DNA of 64,000 nucleotides from assembly GCA_009809945.1 (NCBI GenBank), contig WTPW01000852.1, forward strand, positions 55,098 to 119,097. Direction: 5' to 3'. This document shows, piece by piece, positions 42,181 to 53,862 of the stretch. A model generated the notes under the pieces. The model did not search any database, was not told the DNA's origin, and saw only the letters and a list, made by a program, of their open reading frames with translations. Position 1 is the first letter of the stretch. The number at the start of each line of letters is the position of its first letter. The DNA comes from Gigaspora margarita. Its lineage: Eukaryota > Glomeromycota > Glomeromycetes > Diversisporales > Gigasporaceae. The translations under genes and the position numbers were made by a program.

Positions 42181-44072
42181 CGGAAAATTAGAAAAATTAC
42201 AAAAAAAATCAAAAATTTTAAAAATCTTGAATTTCATAGGTTTGGGCTTCTAATTAAAGTTTTTAGCACTTAATTTTGCATATATATATATATATGTCCT
42301 CTAACCCTAACCTTAAACTTAATAATAGTTCGAACCCTAACCCTAACTAATAAAAATTTTACTTTTTTTAAAATATTAACCTGTGATATCGCAACCTGTT
42401 AAATTTAACAAAATCTTTCTTTTATTAGTGTTCATTTAACAAAAAAAAATTTTTAATAAAAAAAAATTACTTAACAAATTAATAAATTTTATTTAATGGA
42501 AAATTTTTTGAAACCTACTTAACAAATTTAATAATTTATTCAATATACTTTTCTATATATAGTCGTCTCTGTATAAACGAGCTTCTCTATAATGAACTCA
42601 GGATTTAAGGAGCTTTAATTTTTAAATATAATTCTTTATAAAAAAAGTCGTGAGCTTTTAATAAAACAGTGTAATTTTCTATAATAATTTTTTTCCAAAC
42701 CATCAGCCTGTTATAGAAAGTCGGCTATTTTTTTTTATGACAATAAAAGTAATGTTAAATATTAATAATCATGAAAAAGTTTCTCTATGAAATAAAAATA
42801 AGTTTCAGAAGTTATTTAAGCAATAAAGAATTTAATAGATAAACTACGTCTTTTTTTTGAAACTTAAAAGATAACAATGAATGTTATTTTTTCGTTGCAA
42901 AATGTAAATTATATTATTAGGATTTATTTATTGATTTTTTTTTTTTTTTTTTTTTTTTGCGAACTTGAACTATTTTATATATTAAAAAGTGGCCTAAGTT
43001 TTTCCAATCGGTGAAAACAAAAATTCCGCGATTGATGCAGAAATATAAAAATTATCACTATACTGTAACAGTACATCGCTATTTATATCATTATAATTTT
43101 TTTGATTATTGCATTATGCTCAGACATACTTTCGGGACATACTCGTATCATATTACAGGGTATCATAAGTCTGGATAGTAAAATTTTTATTCCAATCTGA
43201 ACATCAATGTAGGGGCACCCGCGACAAATCCGCTCCGGACAATAATTTGGGTTTATTTTAGCATTTTTTATCGCATTATATATATTTCATTAAAATTTAA
43301 ATATTTACAACGTTTGAAGTTTAACTTGTACATATAAATATAAAATATTGAAAAGTTCTGCATTACCACAATAACGAAATTCAATGGGTTTTCGGTTATG
43401 TTTATTAATTTTAATTTCCTATCGTTATGTAAAAAAAAAAAAATTTATTAATCATACATGTTAAATAAATTAATAAGCAAAGTAAAAGAACATATATACC
43501 TTCAATTCAACTGATTTTTGCAATATTCGCGCTTAAATTATGTGTGGGGTCTTAAAATTCTTTGCAGTATGATATGAGGGCATAGCTTTAAAGTCTTGAA
43601 TTAGTTATGTATAATTCTGTTGAATAGTTGGGTTTAAAAGTTTCTGGTAACAGGTCCAAGAAAACACCTAAGGTATATTAACATATATTAAATTTGTTAT
43701 TTTAAGATTTATAATTTTATTACATTAAAATTCATATAATACAAACCTGTGTTTATTTGTTACGTAATTGACACATTTCATACATACAATAATCGATATA
43801 AAAAATCTTTCGTATGTAGGTTTATACTGTCAAAACGATGAAAAAGTGCGAAAATAATCGATATAAAAAATATTTTGTATGTAGGTTATACTGCTAAAAC
43901 AACGAAATTTATAGTCATTTTTATAGTCAGATAATATTATTAATCATGCAATATGATTACGTAGAATATACTTGAAACTTACTATGTAATGGTCTAAACT
44001 GACGTCGGATATGTATACATTCAGTCAAGTAATTGACATCTGTGGCTTAACCTGTCACAGATTTCAGAAATA

Positions 44073-44498
44073 CCTTCAATATATTTGATGGCAATAACAA
44101 GTTTTCTTTTGATGACATTCATATGATTTTTATCTTAATTAATTTATCCAAAATTATTATAAGTATAGTACTTAATTTAGATTTAAAAAAAAACCGACTT
44201 TTTTTGTAAAGAGGGATGCACTGCAATGCAGGCGCACAAAAGTATGTTTCTTAAAACAATATTTCAGCGTCCCCTAGCCCATAGATCGACCAGACGCCGG
44301 TATAACCAATTTTTTTTGACAATTGTGACAAAAACCTTCTTTTTTTTTTGCAATACGATCTCTATTTGATTTTGCGATGCAATGCATGCAACGTTTCACA
44401 GCATTTCACATTGGTTATATGGAAGTTTTTTTTTTCATCTTTATATGAACGAACGTTAAAAAAAAAAAAAAAAAGAAATACTAGATCATTTTTTTAAA
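44073..44498. other. Upstream region of the F-box gene
   Basis: 426 bases with no other gene. It contains poly-T and, just before the start codon, a run of about 17 A followed by an A-rich leader, a common feature of fungal 5' regions. No defined promoter element was identified. Confidence 0.35.
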
Positions 44499-46358
44499 AT
44501 GATAAAGTTACCAAATGAATGCTTTTCCGAAATATTTTATAATCTCCGAGCTGATTTTAAAAGCTTATTTTCATGCCTCTTTGTAAACAGACAATGGTGT
44601 AGAATTGTTGTACCAATATTATGGAGTGAACCAACAGAATATATCAATAATAAAAAACTTATAGAAATGTATCTTTTAGCATTGAATCCTGAAGAACAAA
44701 CATTATTAATTCCCTTTAAGATTATTCTTCCAAACCATTCAAAACTGTTATTTGAATACACAAGTTATACTAAATCTGTTGGTTTTGATTTAACTAGTGG
44801 AGTAATAAAATGGCTTAATGGTGAAGGATACAAAATTAATAGTGATGATATTGATGAAAGAAATGTTGATAAACTTATAAGTGCTGTTAGATGTTCTTTA
44901 ATTACAATGTTTATAAGAACAAGTAAAAAACTTAAATATTTGACAATTCATGGAAATATCAATAAGATAATATTTAAAAATCTTTATACAAACACTACTT
45001 TACTCGATTTAAGTCTTAATTTTGATCATTTTAATTCTGAAGAAATAAAAGTATTAACGGGTATTATTATCAAAAATACTAGATTAATTTATTTAAATCT
45101 TTTTGATAGTCATCTTGGTTCTGAAGAAGGAAAAGCAATAGCAAAAGCTCTTTGTTTAAATACTTCCTTAACTACCTTAAATATTAGCAATAATAAGATC
45201 GGTTTTGAAGGAGGAAAGGCATTTGCTGAGACTCTTCGTAAAAACAATACTTTGATTTCTTTAGATATTAGTTATAATGAAATTAGTTTTAAAAGAAATA
45301 AAGAATTAGCTGAGGTTCTTTGTATAAATACTACCCTAAAATATTTAAATATTAGCAATAATGATATTGGTTCTGAAGGTGCAAAAGCGTTAGCTGAGGC
45401 TCTTTGTAAAAATAGTGCCTTGACTTCCTTAGATATTAGTCATAATAGAATTAATTTTAAAGGAGGAAAAGAATTAGCTGAGGCCCTTCGAATAAATACT
45501 ACTTTAATATCATTAGATATTAGTAATAATGCTATTGGTATTGAAGGAGGAAAAGCATTAGCTGAAGCTCTTCACATAAATTCTACTTTAATTTCTTTAA
45601 ACCTTTCTTATAATAGACTTGGTCCTGAGGAGGGAAAAGCGTTAGCAGAAGCTCTTTCCATAAACAATACACTGGCTTGTTTAATGATTTATAGAAATCA
45701 ACTTGGTTCTGAGGGAGCGAAATCACTAGCAGAGATGCTTGGTAAAAATGCTAAATTGACTTCTTTAGATATTAGTGGCAATGAGATTGGCTTTGATGGA
45801 GTAAAGGCATTGGCGGAAGCTCTTATTATAAACACTACTTTATCTTCTTTAGATCTTTCTTGTAATTGCCTTGGTTCTGAGGAAGGAAAAATGTTGGCAG
45901 AAGCTCTTTTCAAAAACACTGCTCTAACTTACCTAAATATTAGTGATAATAAAATTGGTTATGAAGGAGGAACAGCGTTAGCAGAAGCTCTTTGCAAAAA
46001 CACAACTTTGACTTCTTTAATGGTTTACGAAAATCGGCTTGGTTCTGAAGGTGCAAAAGCACTAGCAGACGCTCTTTGTATAAACACTGCTCTAACTTAC
46101 TTAAATCTTGGCAATAATAAGATTTGTTCTAAAGGAGGAAAGGCTTTAGCAAAAGCTCTTTGTATAAACGCTACTTTAATCTCCTTAGATCTTTCTTATA
46201 ATGAACTCGGTTCTAAAGCCGGAAAAGCTTTGGCCAAAGCTCTTTGTAAAAATGGTTCATTAATCTCATTGATTTTTTATGGCAATTTCAACACCAAAGT
46301 ACTTAAAAAAGTCTTTCGTAAAAATGCATGCAATACATTAAGATATTTACATTGCTGA
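44499..46358 (+). CDS. F-box protein with about 15 RNI/NLRC3-type leucine-rich repeats
   Basis: Intact 619-aa frame from ATG 44499 to TGA 46356-46358, no intron needed. An F-box occupies residues about 2-48 (LPNECFSEIFYNL, then KSLFSCLFVNRQWCRIVVPILW), the part that binds Skp1 in SCF ubiquitin ligases. After a linker, repeats of 28 residues run from about residue 165 to 600, each of the form L-x-x-L-D/N-I/L-S-x-N-x-I/L-G-x-E-G-x-K-A-L-A-E-A-L-x-x-N-T. This ribonuclease-inhibitor-like solenoid would select the substrate. Repeats near residues 285 and 458 begin with LMIY/LMVY instead of LDIS. Repeats 5-14 are very alike, which favours unequal exchange. Such genes form large families in arbuscular mycorrhizal fungi. 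It is the only convincing intact cellular gene in the window. Confidence 0.93.
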   Translation: MIKLPNECFSEIFYNLRADFKSLFSCLFVNRQWCRIVVPILWSEPTEYINNKKLIEMYLLALNPEEQTLLIPFKIILPNHSKLLFEYTSYTKSVGFDLTSGVIKWLNGEGYKINSDDIDERNVDKLISAVRCSLITMFIRTSKKLKYLTIHGNINKIIFKNLYTNTTLLDLSLNFDHFNSEEIKVLTGIIIKNTRLIYLNLFDSHLGSEEGKAIAKALCLNTSLTTLNISNNKIGFEGGKAFAETLRKNNTLISLDISYNEISFKRNKELAEVLCINTTLKYLNISNNDIGSEGAKALAEALCKNSALTSLDISHNRINFKGGKELAEALRINTTLISLDISNNAIGIEGGKALAEALHINSTLISLNLSYNRLGPEEGKALAEALSINNTLACLMIYRNQLGSEGAKSLAEMLGKNAKLTSLDISGNEIGFDGVKALAEALIINTTLSSLDLSCNCLGSEEGKMLAEALFKNTALTYLNISDNKIGYEGGTALAEALCKNTTLTSLMVYENRLGSEGAKALADALCINTALTYLNLGNNKICSKGGKALAKALCINATLISLDLSYNELGSKAGKALAKALCKNGSLISLIFYGNFNTKVLKKVFRKNACNTLRYLHC

Positions 46359-47359
46359 AAATTGCTTAAAAATTTCTTTATATTATGAAAATTAGTTGTT
46401 TTTTTTTTGTAAAAATTAGATATTTTCTAATAAATGTTACCAATCAATTGATTTATTTATCAAATCGACGATAGAGAATATAGAGAATATAGAGAATATT
46501 TAAAACTAAATACATTTTTAAATGTAAAGTCAGACCTTCTTTAAGTGAAATCTATAAATGTGCACTCCCTCTTTAATACACACTCAAATTCTGATTCAAA
46601 TATATACTTGAACTCTAAAAATGAACTTTTTTATTGCTTTCTAAATGCACGTTGTTAAAGTGTGCCAAAGGACGTACTTAATATATCTGATTGTATACAT
46701 TTTTGTAATAAAATTCAGTTCGAAATTTTACTATGTTTATTTTATATTTTCTTTTGAATTTTTTTGGCTTAATATTTTTGTCATGAAATGACATCGAATG
46801 TCACGGAAAAAACATTACACGATTATATAATACAAACAATAATATCGACATTGATCTCCCAATCTAACCTTAATATTAAAATAAATCGATGTTGATCAAT
46901 TAGCATAATCCATAACAATTTCGGTCTTACAAACTGCACATTGGCCGTCTGAAAATCCTACTAAATACCTTCGTTTTTGAAATTGATGGCGGTGTTATAA
47001 AAATTAACCTGAATTAATTAACTATGAAATAAGAATTAAAAAAAATTATCAAAATTAGTTAACATTAATTAATTGTATATGGATAAACAATTGAAAAGCA
47101 TATTCTAGTTTAATTTTTCGAATGAAAAATTGAATATAAAAAAAGAATATTTCGCCCGCTGCAAAAAATTAAAAAAAATGCTTCTTTCAAAAATCTAACA
47201 ATTTCCACATTAAAAATAAAAATTAATTAAAATGCTGAAAACTAGACTATTTTTACCTTTATTGTTCTTTTCGCATTCATTTTTACCTATTTACATACAA
47301 ATCCTTTCCCTCGTTCTGTTGTTGTGACAAAGCTGTAGCCGTATTAAAAAAACTGAACG
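46359..47359. other. Downstream non-coding region
   Basis: 1 kb without a gene. It includes a small GATAGAGAATATAGAGAAT repeat near 46470. Nothing else recognised. Confidence 0.35.
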
Positions 47360-47720
47360 GTACATTTGAGGTTACCGGTACACAACTTGAAGGAAGTCAA
47401 TGAAAGCATCACCTAAAATGTTCCTGACCATTACTTTGTAAAAATTCTTCAAGTTATAAAGTCATTCAGCGGCCCTATAAATCATCAGGCCGTGGAAATA
47501 TTATAACGTTTTTTTAGTTCTCAAAGATAATGAGACCCTTGATACATTTGAGGTTACACAACTTGAAGGAAGTCAATGAAAGCATCACCGAAAATGATCC
47601 TGTTCATTACTTTGTAAAATTCTTCAAGTTATAAAGTCATTCAGCGGCCCTATAAATCAACAGGCCGTGGAAATATTATAACCGTTTTTTTAGTTCTCAA
47701 AGATAATGAGACCCTTGATT
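47360..47720. repeat. Tandem duplication of a segment of about 180 bp
   Basis: Two copies (from 47360 and 47538) share ACATTTGAGGTTAC, AACTTGAAGGAAGTCAATG, CATTCAGCGGCCCTATAAAT, CAGGCCGTGGAAATATTATA and ATAATGAGACCCTTGAT. The second lacks the six-base repeat CCGGTA found in the first. No coding potential noticed. Confidence 0.85.
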
Positions 47721-47865
47721 CTGTTATTCTTTAAGAATAAGAAATACGATACATAATCAAGCATTCAAATTTGCTATCAAGAATTATACTTGCAAAAACG
47801 TTCTAATTTCTAAAATTTATATATTGCAATGACTAGTAACAATTTGAATTTACTTATTATAATTT

Positions 47866-48221
47866 TTCATAATTTTTTTTTCGTTTTGCATTACATGGAA
47901 TCTGAAAACATAGGTCGGTCGATGGGATACATTTTTTTTTTAATTAATAGAATAGTGTTCATATCTAAAATTATTCAAGGTTAATTTTTCATTTTGCACA
48001 ATAAGGAATCAAAAAATTGGGTCGGCTGTCATATTTTTTCCGTCAGTCCTATCGGACAATTACGGAAAATTAAAGGTGAACTGGATGAGAATAGCGGGAA
48101 AAATAAGTGTCAAAAATCGAACAATTGGCACAATTGGGTCTAAAAAAAAATTTTTTTAAAAAATTGAAAAAATGAGTCGGTAGGTATGCAAACCGAAAAA
48201 TCAACTTTGCGTGGCCTAATG
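47866..48221. mobile_element. MITE of the GGCC...TTTTCGTTTTGCAT family
   Basis: Left end TTCGTTTTGCATTACATGGA; right end (reversed) begins TTAGGCCACGCAAAGTTG and continues TTTTTCGGTTTGCAT. The same ends and the internal GTCGG(T/C)GGG word recur at 62030-62356. Confidence 0.6.
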
Positions 48222-48970
48222 TCTATTCGTTGAGCCAAAAATTTGACAATATAAGCCATCAAGAATATATTTAGACCAGAGTTCGTTATCATTGAGAAAA
48301 TTGCTATTTAATCTATCTCACTGTATATCTTTGCCAGTTCATACATTTTTTCAATTGTCTTCATAATATTTAATCATTGCTTTAATATACATCACATGCG
48401 AGCTTAATTTATTATAATAAATCATGCTTGATCAAAGATTTTGTGAGATGATTCTATTGCACTTCGACATTTTTTTTAATTCTTTACAGCATTGGTAAAT
48501 TGCATAAGTTGCTAATTTTCTAAGTCAATATGATAACCTTATAAGTTCTTGCATCTTGCATAATATGCGGTTAACATTTTTCACTTTAATATCTGTGCTT
48601 ACCTATTCTAATATATATTTTAACCATTTTGAAATTCAGCCAGATCCCTAAATACAGTTCATAGGAATAAAATTTTAACAATATGTATTTAGAAGACTAG
48701 ATAGCTGCTTGATGTCATCGCACAAAACTTGGAGCGAACATTTAAATAGAAATCATATCAAATGAATGAATATTAAACTGATATTTGTGTATCAAAAGAA
48801 AACATAAAATAATGTATTAGGTACATTAAATGACATAGTAAGTGTCGCACTTATATATATCGTTAAGATGTTTACGATGCAACACTGGTATAAAGAGCAA
48901 ATTTATATGTATATTTAGATTATAGCAAAGGTCATCCAAAACTTTTGTACAACAACAAATCTAATTTGGT
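48222..48970. other. Non-coding region
   Basis: No gene or repeat recognised in 750 bases. Confidence 0.35.
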
Positions 48971-49390
48971 TTAAAATATTAGCATCATCAAACTCATAAT
49001 AACCCAATACAGGTCCTTTATTGTTCCAAAACCATAAATATCAGATGACGTAGTTGGTTGTGGTTTATTTAAAACTTCTGGAGCAATATATGGTAAAATC
49101 CCATAAACCTCACCTTTTGCTTGTTTCATATATTGGATTGGAAAACCCAAGTTCAAAATGTATACCGCAGCGCAGATCTTGATGAACAATTCCTCGGAAT
49201 GAATTGTCTTTAGATCAGAAGCTATGATAAATAACAAGTTTATCTTATCTTTCTATTTCATTTTCGTTATAGAAAGAAGCTTATTATGCAAAGAACCCAT
49301 TGCTGCATATTCTAATACGAGAACGTAGTTTCCATTTTGTTTCCTGACATATAATATTTTATAAACGAGGATTTTCAACTCCGATTTGCA
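48971..49390 (-). pseudogene. Protein-kinase pseudogene fragment
   Basis: Minus-strand frames match kinase landmarks in order: YVLVLEYAAMGSLHNKLL (hinge region, about 49340), KINLLFIIASDLKTIHSEEL (helix before the catalytic loop), HQDLRCG in a shifted frame near 49180 (equivalent to the HRDL loop), then GEVYGILPYIAPEVL (activation-segment end, about 49090) and SDIYGFGTI (F helix). An in-frame TAG near 49255, the frameshift at the catalytic loop, a deletion removing most of the DFG region, and missing N- and C-lobe ends show it is dead. This tyrosine-kinase-like family is greatly expanded in arbuscular mycorrhizal fungi. Confidence 0.75.
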
Positions 49391-50045
49391 ATGTGCTCTT
49401 AATCTTAAAAATATTATATTTAATAAAAAGAATATGAAAAATAAAGTATATCGAATTAAATAAAATACCTCATCACGAAGTATATTTTTATATAAATCTA
49501 TGTAGAAATTTAAATAAATTACATTTAAAAATTATATATAGATCTATAAACCCAATGTAGACTTACATAGTCATAATTTATATAAATATGATTATATATA
49601 ACATTTATTTAATAGTTACACATCTAAACTTTAAAATATAAAATGTGTAAATGTGTTAAGTAGCTAAATAAATAAAATGCTAAACAAAATAATTTGGGTT
49701 GGTGTTAAAATAGAGTTTGGGTTAGAGCATAATTACGAGAAGAGCATTTTAATAGGTAGCATAATAGGGTTACCGTAGTAAAATTTTGAGATATTGATTA
49801 TTTCTTTTCTTAATGGTATCCATTGGCCATACTAAATTTAGTACAGTTAAAAAACTGAAATTTAGAAAAAAGGTTTATTATTAACCTTATATTAAAATTT
49901 TATAACAGATAAATATATATCTATTTAATCTACTTGTAATTTTAGGAGTATATCTTTTTGATAAAATTTATATTTATTGACTCAGAAATGAATTTAAAAA
50001 TAAAAAATTATAAATTCTAATACAAATTTTTACTTTTAATAAATT
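49391..50045. other. AT-rich non-coding; dispersed repeat fragment
   Basis: 49690-49800 (GGGTTAGAGCATAATTACGA, AGTAAAATTTTGAGATATTG) belongs to the dispersed repeat also seen at 35785, 57450 and 60980. No gene. Confidence 0.4.
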
Positions 50046-50047
50046 TA

Positions 50048-50375
50048 AGCGGCGTTGTTAAATCACACCACTGGTGTTCAACACCACTATAATTTTTATT
50101 ATGAGCTGCAGTGTAACATGAAAATCAGGTGTAACGCAAATTTTTGAATATTTTTTAAAAAATGACTAGAACGCAAAAATTCGTTTATGTAATCATCTTT
50201 GAGGCTCTAACAAAAAAATTCCTCATAAAATTTTGGTATAATCTATGCCCCTGCCCCATCCCAGGCCTTAACCCTAACCCTAATATTAATTGAAATTTAG
50301 ATTTTGTTTTTATTTTGATTTGCATGTTACACGAATTTCATATTACTGGTGTTGAACACCACAGGTGCGATATAA
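50048..50375. mobile_element. MITE with CTGGTGTTCAACACCA ends and telomere-like core
   Basis: Left CACACCACTGGTGTTCAACA is matched by the reversed right end TCGCACCTGTGGTGTTCAAC. The interior has CAGGTGTAACG and CCTTAACCCTAACCCTAA. No protein. Confidence 0.65.
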
Positions 50376-50431
50376 CATTTCTGAATTTAAAAATTTTAAT
50401 ATAAAATTTTTTAATAAAACTATATTTAATG

Positions 50432-50598
50432 GAGTCATCTATGTGCCACTCGGGTGGTAAATAATTTACTGCCACCCTATCCAAATTAAATACTAAATTG
50501 ACTGACTGATCCTAACCCTAAGGTGATGTGCATCATCAAATACTATTAAATTTGAACAGGGTGGTGTACCACCCGGGTGGCACATAGACTTTTTCATA
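50432..50598. mobile_element. MITE with GTGCCACCCGGGTGGT ends
   Basis: Left TCTATGTGCCACTCGGGTGG; right (reversed) TCTATGTGCCACCCGGGTGG. About 167 bp; the interior is a near-palindrome with CCACCCT and AGGGTGG. No coding potential. Confidence 0.75.
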
Positions 50599-50721
50599 TT
50601 TAATATAATATTTAATAATAATTAATTTTTTTATAAAATATTTTATAATAATTTATGAAAACTAAAAATTTTTATTTAAAAATTTAATTTTTAAAATTTT
50701 AAATTAAGAAAATATTATTAT

Positions 50722-51290
50722 AGCACTATAGCACTATAATAATACCCTATATATAATAAACAAGATTTGTGCAATAAGTAATCAAAACAATATTTATCAA
50801 ACCAAAAATTAAATTTAATGTTAGTATAAGGGTAAATATAAAAGGTTAGAGTTAGATAGTATTTATAGTAAAATTTAGCAAGAAAATTTTTTTATTAAAG
50901 CCCAAATATAGTTTTTTTAAACAAAATTTTATGATATGGGGGAACATCAATAGAAAAAGGACTAATCTTTTCTAAGTAAAAGTTTTTTCAACTTTAAGTT
51001 AAAATAACTTAACAACTACTTAACCAAATTTAATCAAAATTTTTTATTTTAATTTTTTACAAAAAAAATTTATTAAATTTGATTTGGTAGTTGTCAAGAT
51101 ATTTTAATTTAAAATTTTAAAAAAAGTTACTAAAAATGATTTGTCCCTTTTCTATTGATGTCCCCCATATAACTATTTTTTTAAAAAATTTTTTATTTTT
51201 GTTATACAAACCTTATTTCATATTACATATGATTTTAAATTTTAATTGGTTAAAATGCCTTAGCACTACAGTACTATAGCATTTTAAATT
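50722..51290. mobile_element. Inverted-repeat element with ATAGCACTATAG ends
   Basis: TATAGCACTATAGCACTATA at 50720 pairs with TAGCACTACAGTACTATAGC at 51259. The interior includes TTAAGTTAAAATAACTTAAC and an inverted counterpart near 51090 around GATTTGGTAGTTG. No gene. Confidence 0.5.
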
Positions 51291-51449
51291 AAATACTTAA
51301 ATTAATTTATAATTATAAAATATTTTGTTAAGATAGTAGCATTAAATTTTTAATTAAAGTTTGTAGTACTAGTTTTCATTAAATTTGACCAAAATCACTA
51401 AAATACAGATATTTTTATATTTAGTTTATATATATATGTATATTGTATA

Positions 51450-51628
51450 CTTCCAAAATTAAGCACTCCCTGAAAATAAGCACCTTCACATCCTATATTC
51501 ACCCAAAATTAAGCATCTTTTTAAATAGTTACTAGACTAAAAACTAGTTAAAACCAGTTTGCATTAGTTATATAATATTCCAAAAATAAGCACCCATATA
51601 ATAAAAAAAGGGTGCTTAATTTTGGAAG
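51450..51628. mobile_element. Mariner-like MITE, TA duplication
   Basis: 179 bp. Ends CTTCCAAAATTAAGCAC exact and inverted (right end GTGCTTAATTTTGGAAG), TA at 51448-51449 and 51629-51630. Further AAAATAAGCACC copies lie subterminally on both sides. Confidence 0.8.
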
Positions 51629-51657
51629 TATAAGTTTATATTTATACAATGTAAATA

Positions 51658-51965
51658 TGTTACACCATAATGTTTAACACCAGTAAATACAAATTATATT
51701 ATGCAAAATTTTTTTGCTATTAGGGTTAGGGTTAGAGTTTATGTTAAAATTTGGATAAAACATTAGTATATACCAAAATTTTACAAGAAAGTTTTTTGCT
51801 AAAATGTAAAGATTGGATTCTTAGACAGAATTTTTTTGATATAGATAATTTTTGAAGAAATCAATTTTTTAAATAATTTGGGTTATGCCTGGTTTTCATA
51901 TTATACAAACTTCATGATTTTGATTAACTACTTAATAGGTTGAACACCAGTAGTGTGATTTATCA
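51658..51965. mobile_element. MITE related to 50048-50375
   Basis: Left TTACACCATAATGTTTAACACC; right (reversed) AAATCACACTACTGGTGTTCAA. The interior has TTAGGGTTAGGGTTAGAG. The arrangement and length match the element at 50048. Confidence 0.55.
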
Positions 51966-52239
51966 ATATCCTATATATATATTTAAATATATAATTATAA
52001 AGAGTAAATCTATTCGTCACAGGTAGTGACAGTTCTGTGCTATAATTAATGTAATGTTACACCTAATCATGTAATATGAAAATGAGATAAAAAATGCTGT
52101 TTTCAAAAATATTATGATAACTTAAAATTGTGATTATGAAACTACCTTTTTTCTAGCAAAATAAATTTCTTGAGAAATTTACTATATATTTACCTCTAGT
52201 ACTAACTAGTAAATTGATCTATCAAAAAATCTTTACTCA

Positions 52240-52465
52240 GGTCACCTGACAAGTAGACAATATGCCACTTGGGTGGAAATGGATCAGTCCAAAAATGGCA
52301 CTACCTGGGTCACCCAATAGGTGACCCGACAGGTGATCTGTTGGGTTACTTGAGTCAATTACAAAAATTTCAGGTGGTTAATATGACTAGTGAATTGTAC
52401 TACTTAGCTAGAAATGGGGCAGTTCAAAAAAAAGCACCACCCAAGTTACCCAAAAGGTGATCTAA
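52240..52465. repeat. GGTGACC-rich duplicated segment
   Basis: Two diverged copies of about 130 bp contain AATGG(A/G)(T/G)CAGT(C/T)CAAAAA, CACTACCTGGG-type and AGGTGA(C/T)C words. A related stretch with many ACCCACAGGTGACC words lies at 54405-54560. Open frames here are artefacts. Confidence 0.45.
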
Positions 52466-52473
52466 CAGGTGAC

Positions 52474-53854
52474 TAGTGTTCCGCACGATCTGGTTTGATC
52501 TGGTTTTATGCAAACCCAGACTCAACTCGATTTTTTGGTTTGATTCTTGTCCTAAACCCAGAATCATGCTATCGTAACCCAGAATCAAACTAGTAGAACA
52601 GGACCCCAGACAATCTTAAGGTAGGTGGGAGGTAAAAAGTAGGTAGATTTTTTGGGCCAAACTCACTTTAATTCTGGTCAAAATTAAAATTAACTCTTAA
52701 TTTTGACCAGAATTAAGGTAAAATTAACCCAAAATCTACCCACTTTTTTACCCCCCACCTACTATAGAATTGTCTGGGGTCCTAGTAGAACCAGTACCCA
52801 GATATAGATATTATGCGTCAGTTGTACTAAATAAATTCAATTCTAAGATAGTTTATTATTTATGTAACTGCTTGAATGTGTATAATGAATATAATAATAA
52901 ACCCTGTTTTTTTTGTGTATATTGTGTTAAATTAAACAATTATTGAAAGTATTCATGTCAAGGGAAAACATTTCATCAGGATTTCAATTATATTTTGTAC
53001 CAAATACAATCTATTTAATTTATTAGAAATTGTGCCTGGTACAATATATAATTTAAAGCCTGATGACAGGCCTTTTTCTTTACAGCACTCATATATTTAT
53101 ACACAAGCTTTTTACATTATAATATCAAAAAATCTGGCATAAATAAGTCTTTTTTTTATCCCATGAATGCTATACCACATATTTCTATATTCATTGTTGA
53201 TTAAATACCCAAAATTACTGAATTAGATCATATCCGTCAAAGAAGCAACTCTAAAGTAAATGCTAGAATTTTGTAATATGAGTACTGTACTGCAAAGTGA
53301 AAAACCATTTAATTTTGAATTTAATGCTTTGAAGATTATGGCCTACTGGCCCTTAAAATTCTGATGCGATAATATAAAAAAATAAAGGTAGAAAAGCAGT
53401 GTTTCAATTGCATATTCGCTAAAGCTTGTGCATTTCAAGCTCAAATTTCAAACTGATGCAGTTTAGTTAAGTCCATACCTATTTTAATTTCATGCATGAT
53501 ACTTATGTTCTAATTTAAAGGTACTTACGATAGTAATGATTAAACTCAGTCAACTCATAGCTCAAAAAACTCCTCCACAAATTTGACTTCTATACGATAT
53601 TAAACGCTATGAATTAAACTCTCACTAGTTAAATTAATGATGAGTCATAGTTTGAAATTATTTAAATACATCAGTTACATGAATAATGTCAAAAACCAGA
53701 TGATTAAATATATGCAAGTTCATGTGGGTTGTACTGGATACTCACTATTTTGGACCCAGAATCGGTTGGTTCTGAAAAATTATGGGCTCAAACTGGACCT
53801 GACAAGTCAGTTCCGGTTCGAGTCTGGGTTTCAGTTCAAGTTTGCAGAACACTA
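52474..53854. mobile_element. hAT-like non-autonomous element, 8-bp duplication CAGGTGAC
   Basis: 1,381 bp. Ends TAGTGTTCCGCA and (reversed) TAGTGTTCTGCA; both continue into AAACCCAGACTC-type words. CAGGTGAC is exact at 52466-52473 and 53855-53862. Subterminal regions carry repeated GGTTTGATTC/GGTTCGAGTC words. A MITE sits inside (52600-52782). No transposase frame was found. Confidence 0.8.
52600..52782. mobile_element. MITE nested in the hAT-like element, 9-bp duplication TAGTAGAAC
   Basis: Ends GGACCCCAGACAAT are exact and inverted. TAGTAGAAC lies at 52591-52599 and 52783-52791. Long arms include TAATTCTGGTCAAAATTAA and a GTAGGTGGGGGG-type block. The 9-bp duplication suggests a Mutator-like source. 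Confidence 0.85.
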
Positions 53855-53862
53855 CAGGTGAC

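Larger units (their letters stand above)
40966..42411. mobile_element. Second-level nested element with CAGGTTGCGATATC ends
   Basis: CAGGTTGCGATATCGCAG at 40979 is matched by its reverse complement (CTGTGATATCGCAACCTG) at 42381-42398. Flanking TTGCTAAAT / TTGTTAAAT extend the arms. Telomere-like CCCTAACC words occur at 42302-42346. It contains 41047-42180. Confidence 0.6.
40790..44072. mobile_element. Mutator-like element, 10-bp duplication, host of two nested elements
   Basis: Ends share TTCTGAAATCTGTGACAG followed by TTAAGCCAC (right end reversed). CCTTCAATAT lies at 40780-40789 and 44073-44082, adjacent to both ends. A 9-10-bp duplication suggests a Mutator-like family. Of 3.3 kb, 40966-42411 is a later insertion. 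The rest includes a poly-T run (about 42932-42957), a TATAGTCGTCTCTGTATAA-type fragment (42557), and a duplicated segment of about 62 bp at 43790-43915 (CGATATAAAAAAT...GTATGTAGGT). No transposase frame was found. Confidence 0.65.

Noticed and set aside
50268-50286. Interstitial telomere or chromosome-end signal
   Set aside because: Only two or three units, and the same short block recurs inside several inverted-repeat elements, so it belongs to a MITE core.
52269-52460. 63-aa plus-strand frame
   Set aside because: Covers a duplicated GGTGACC-rich repeat; open only by composition.
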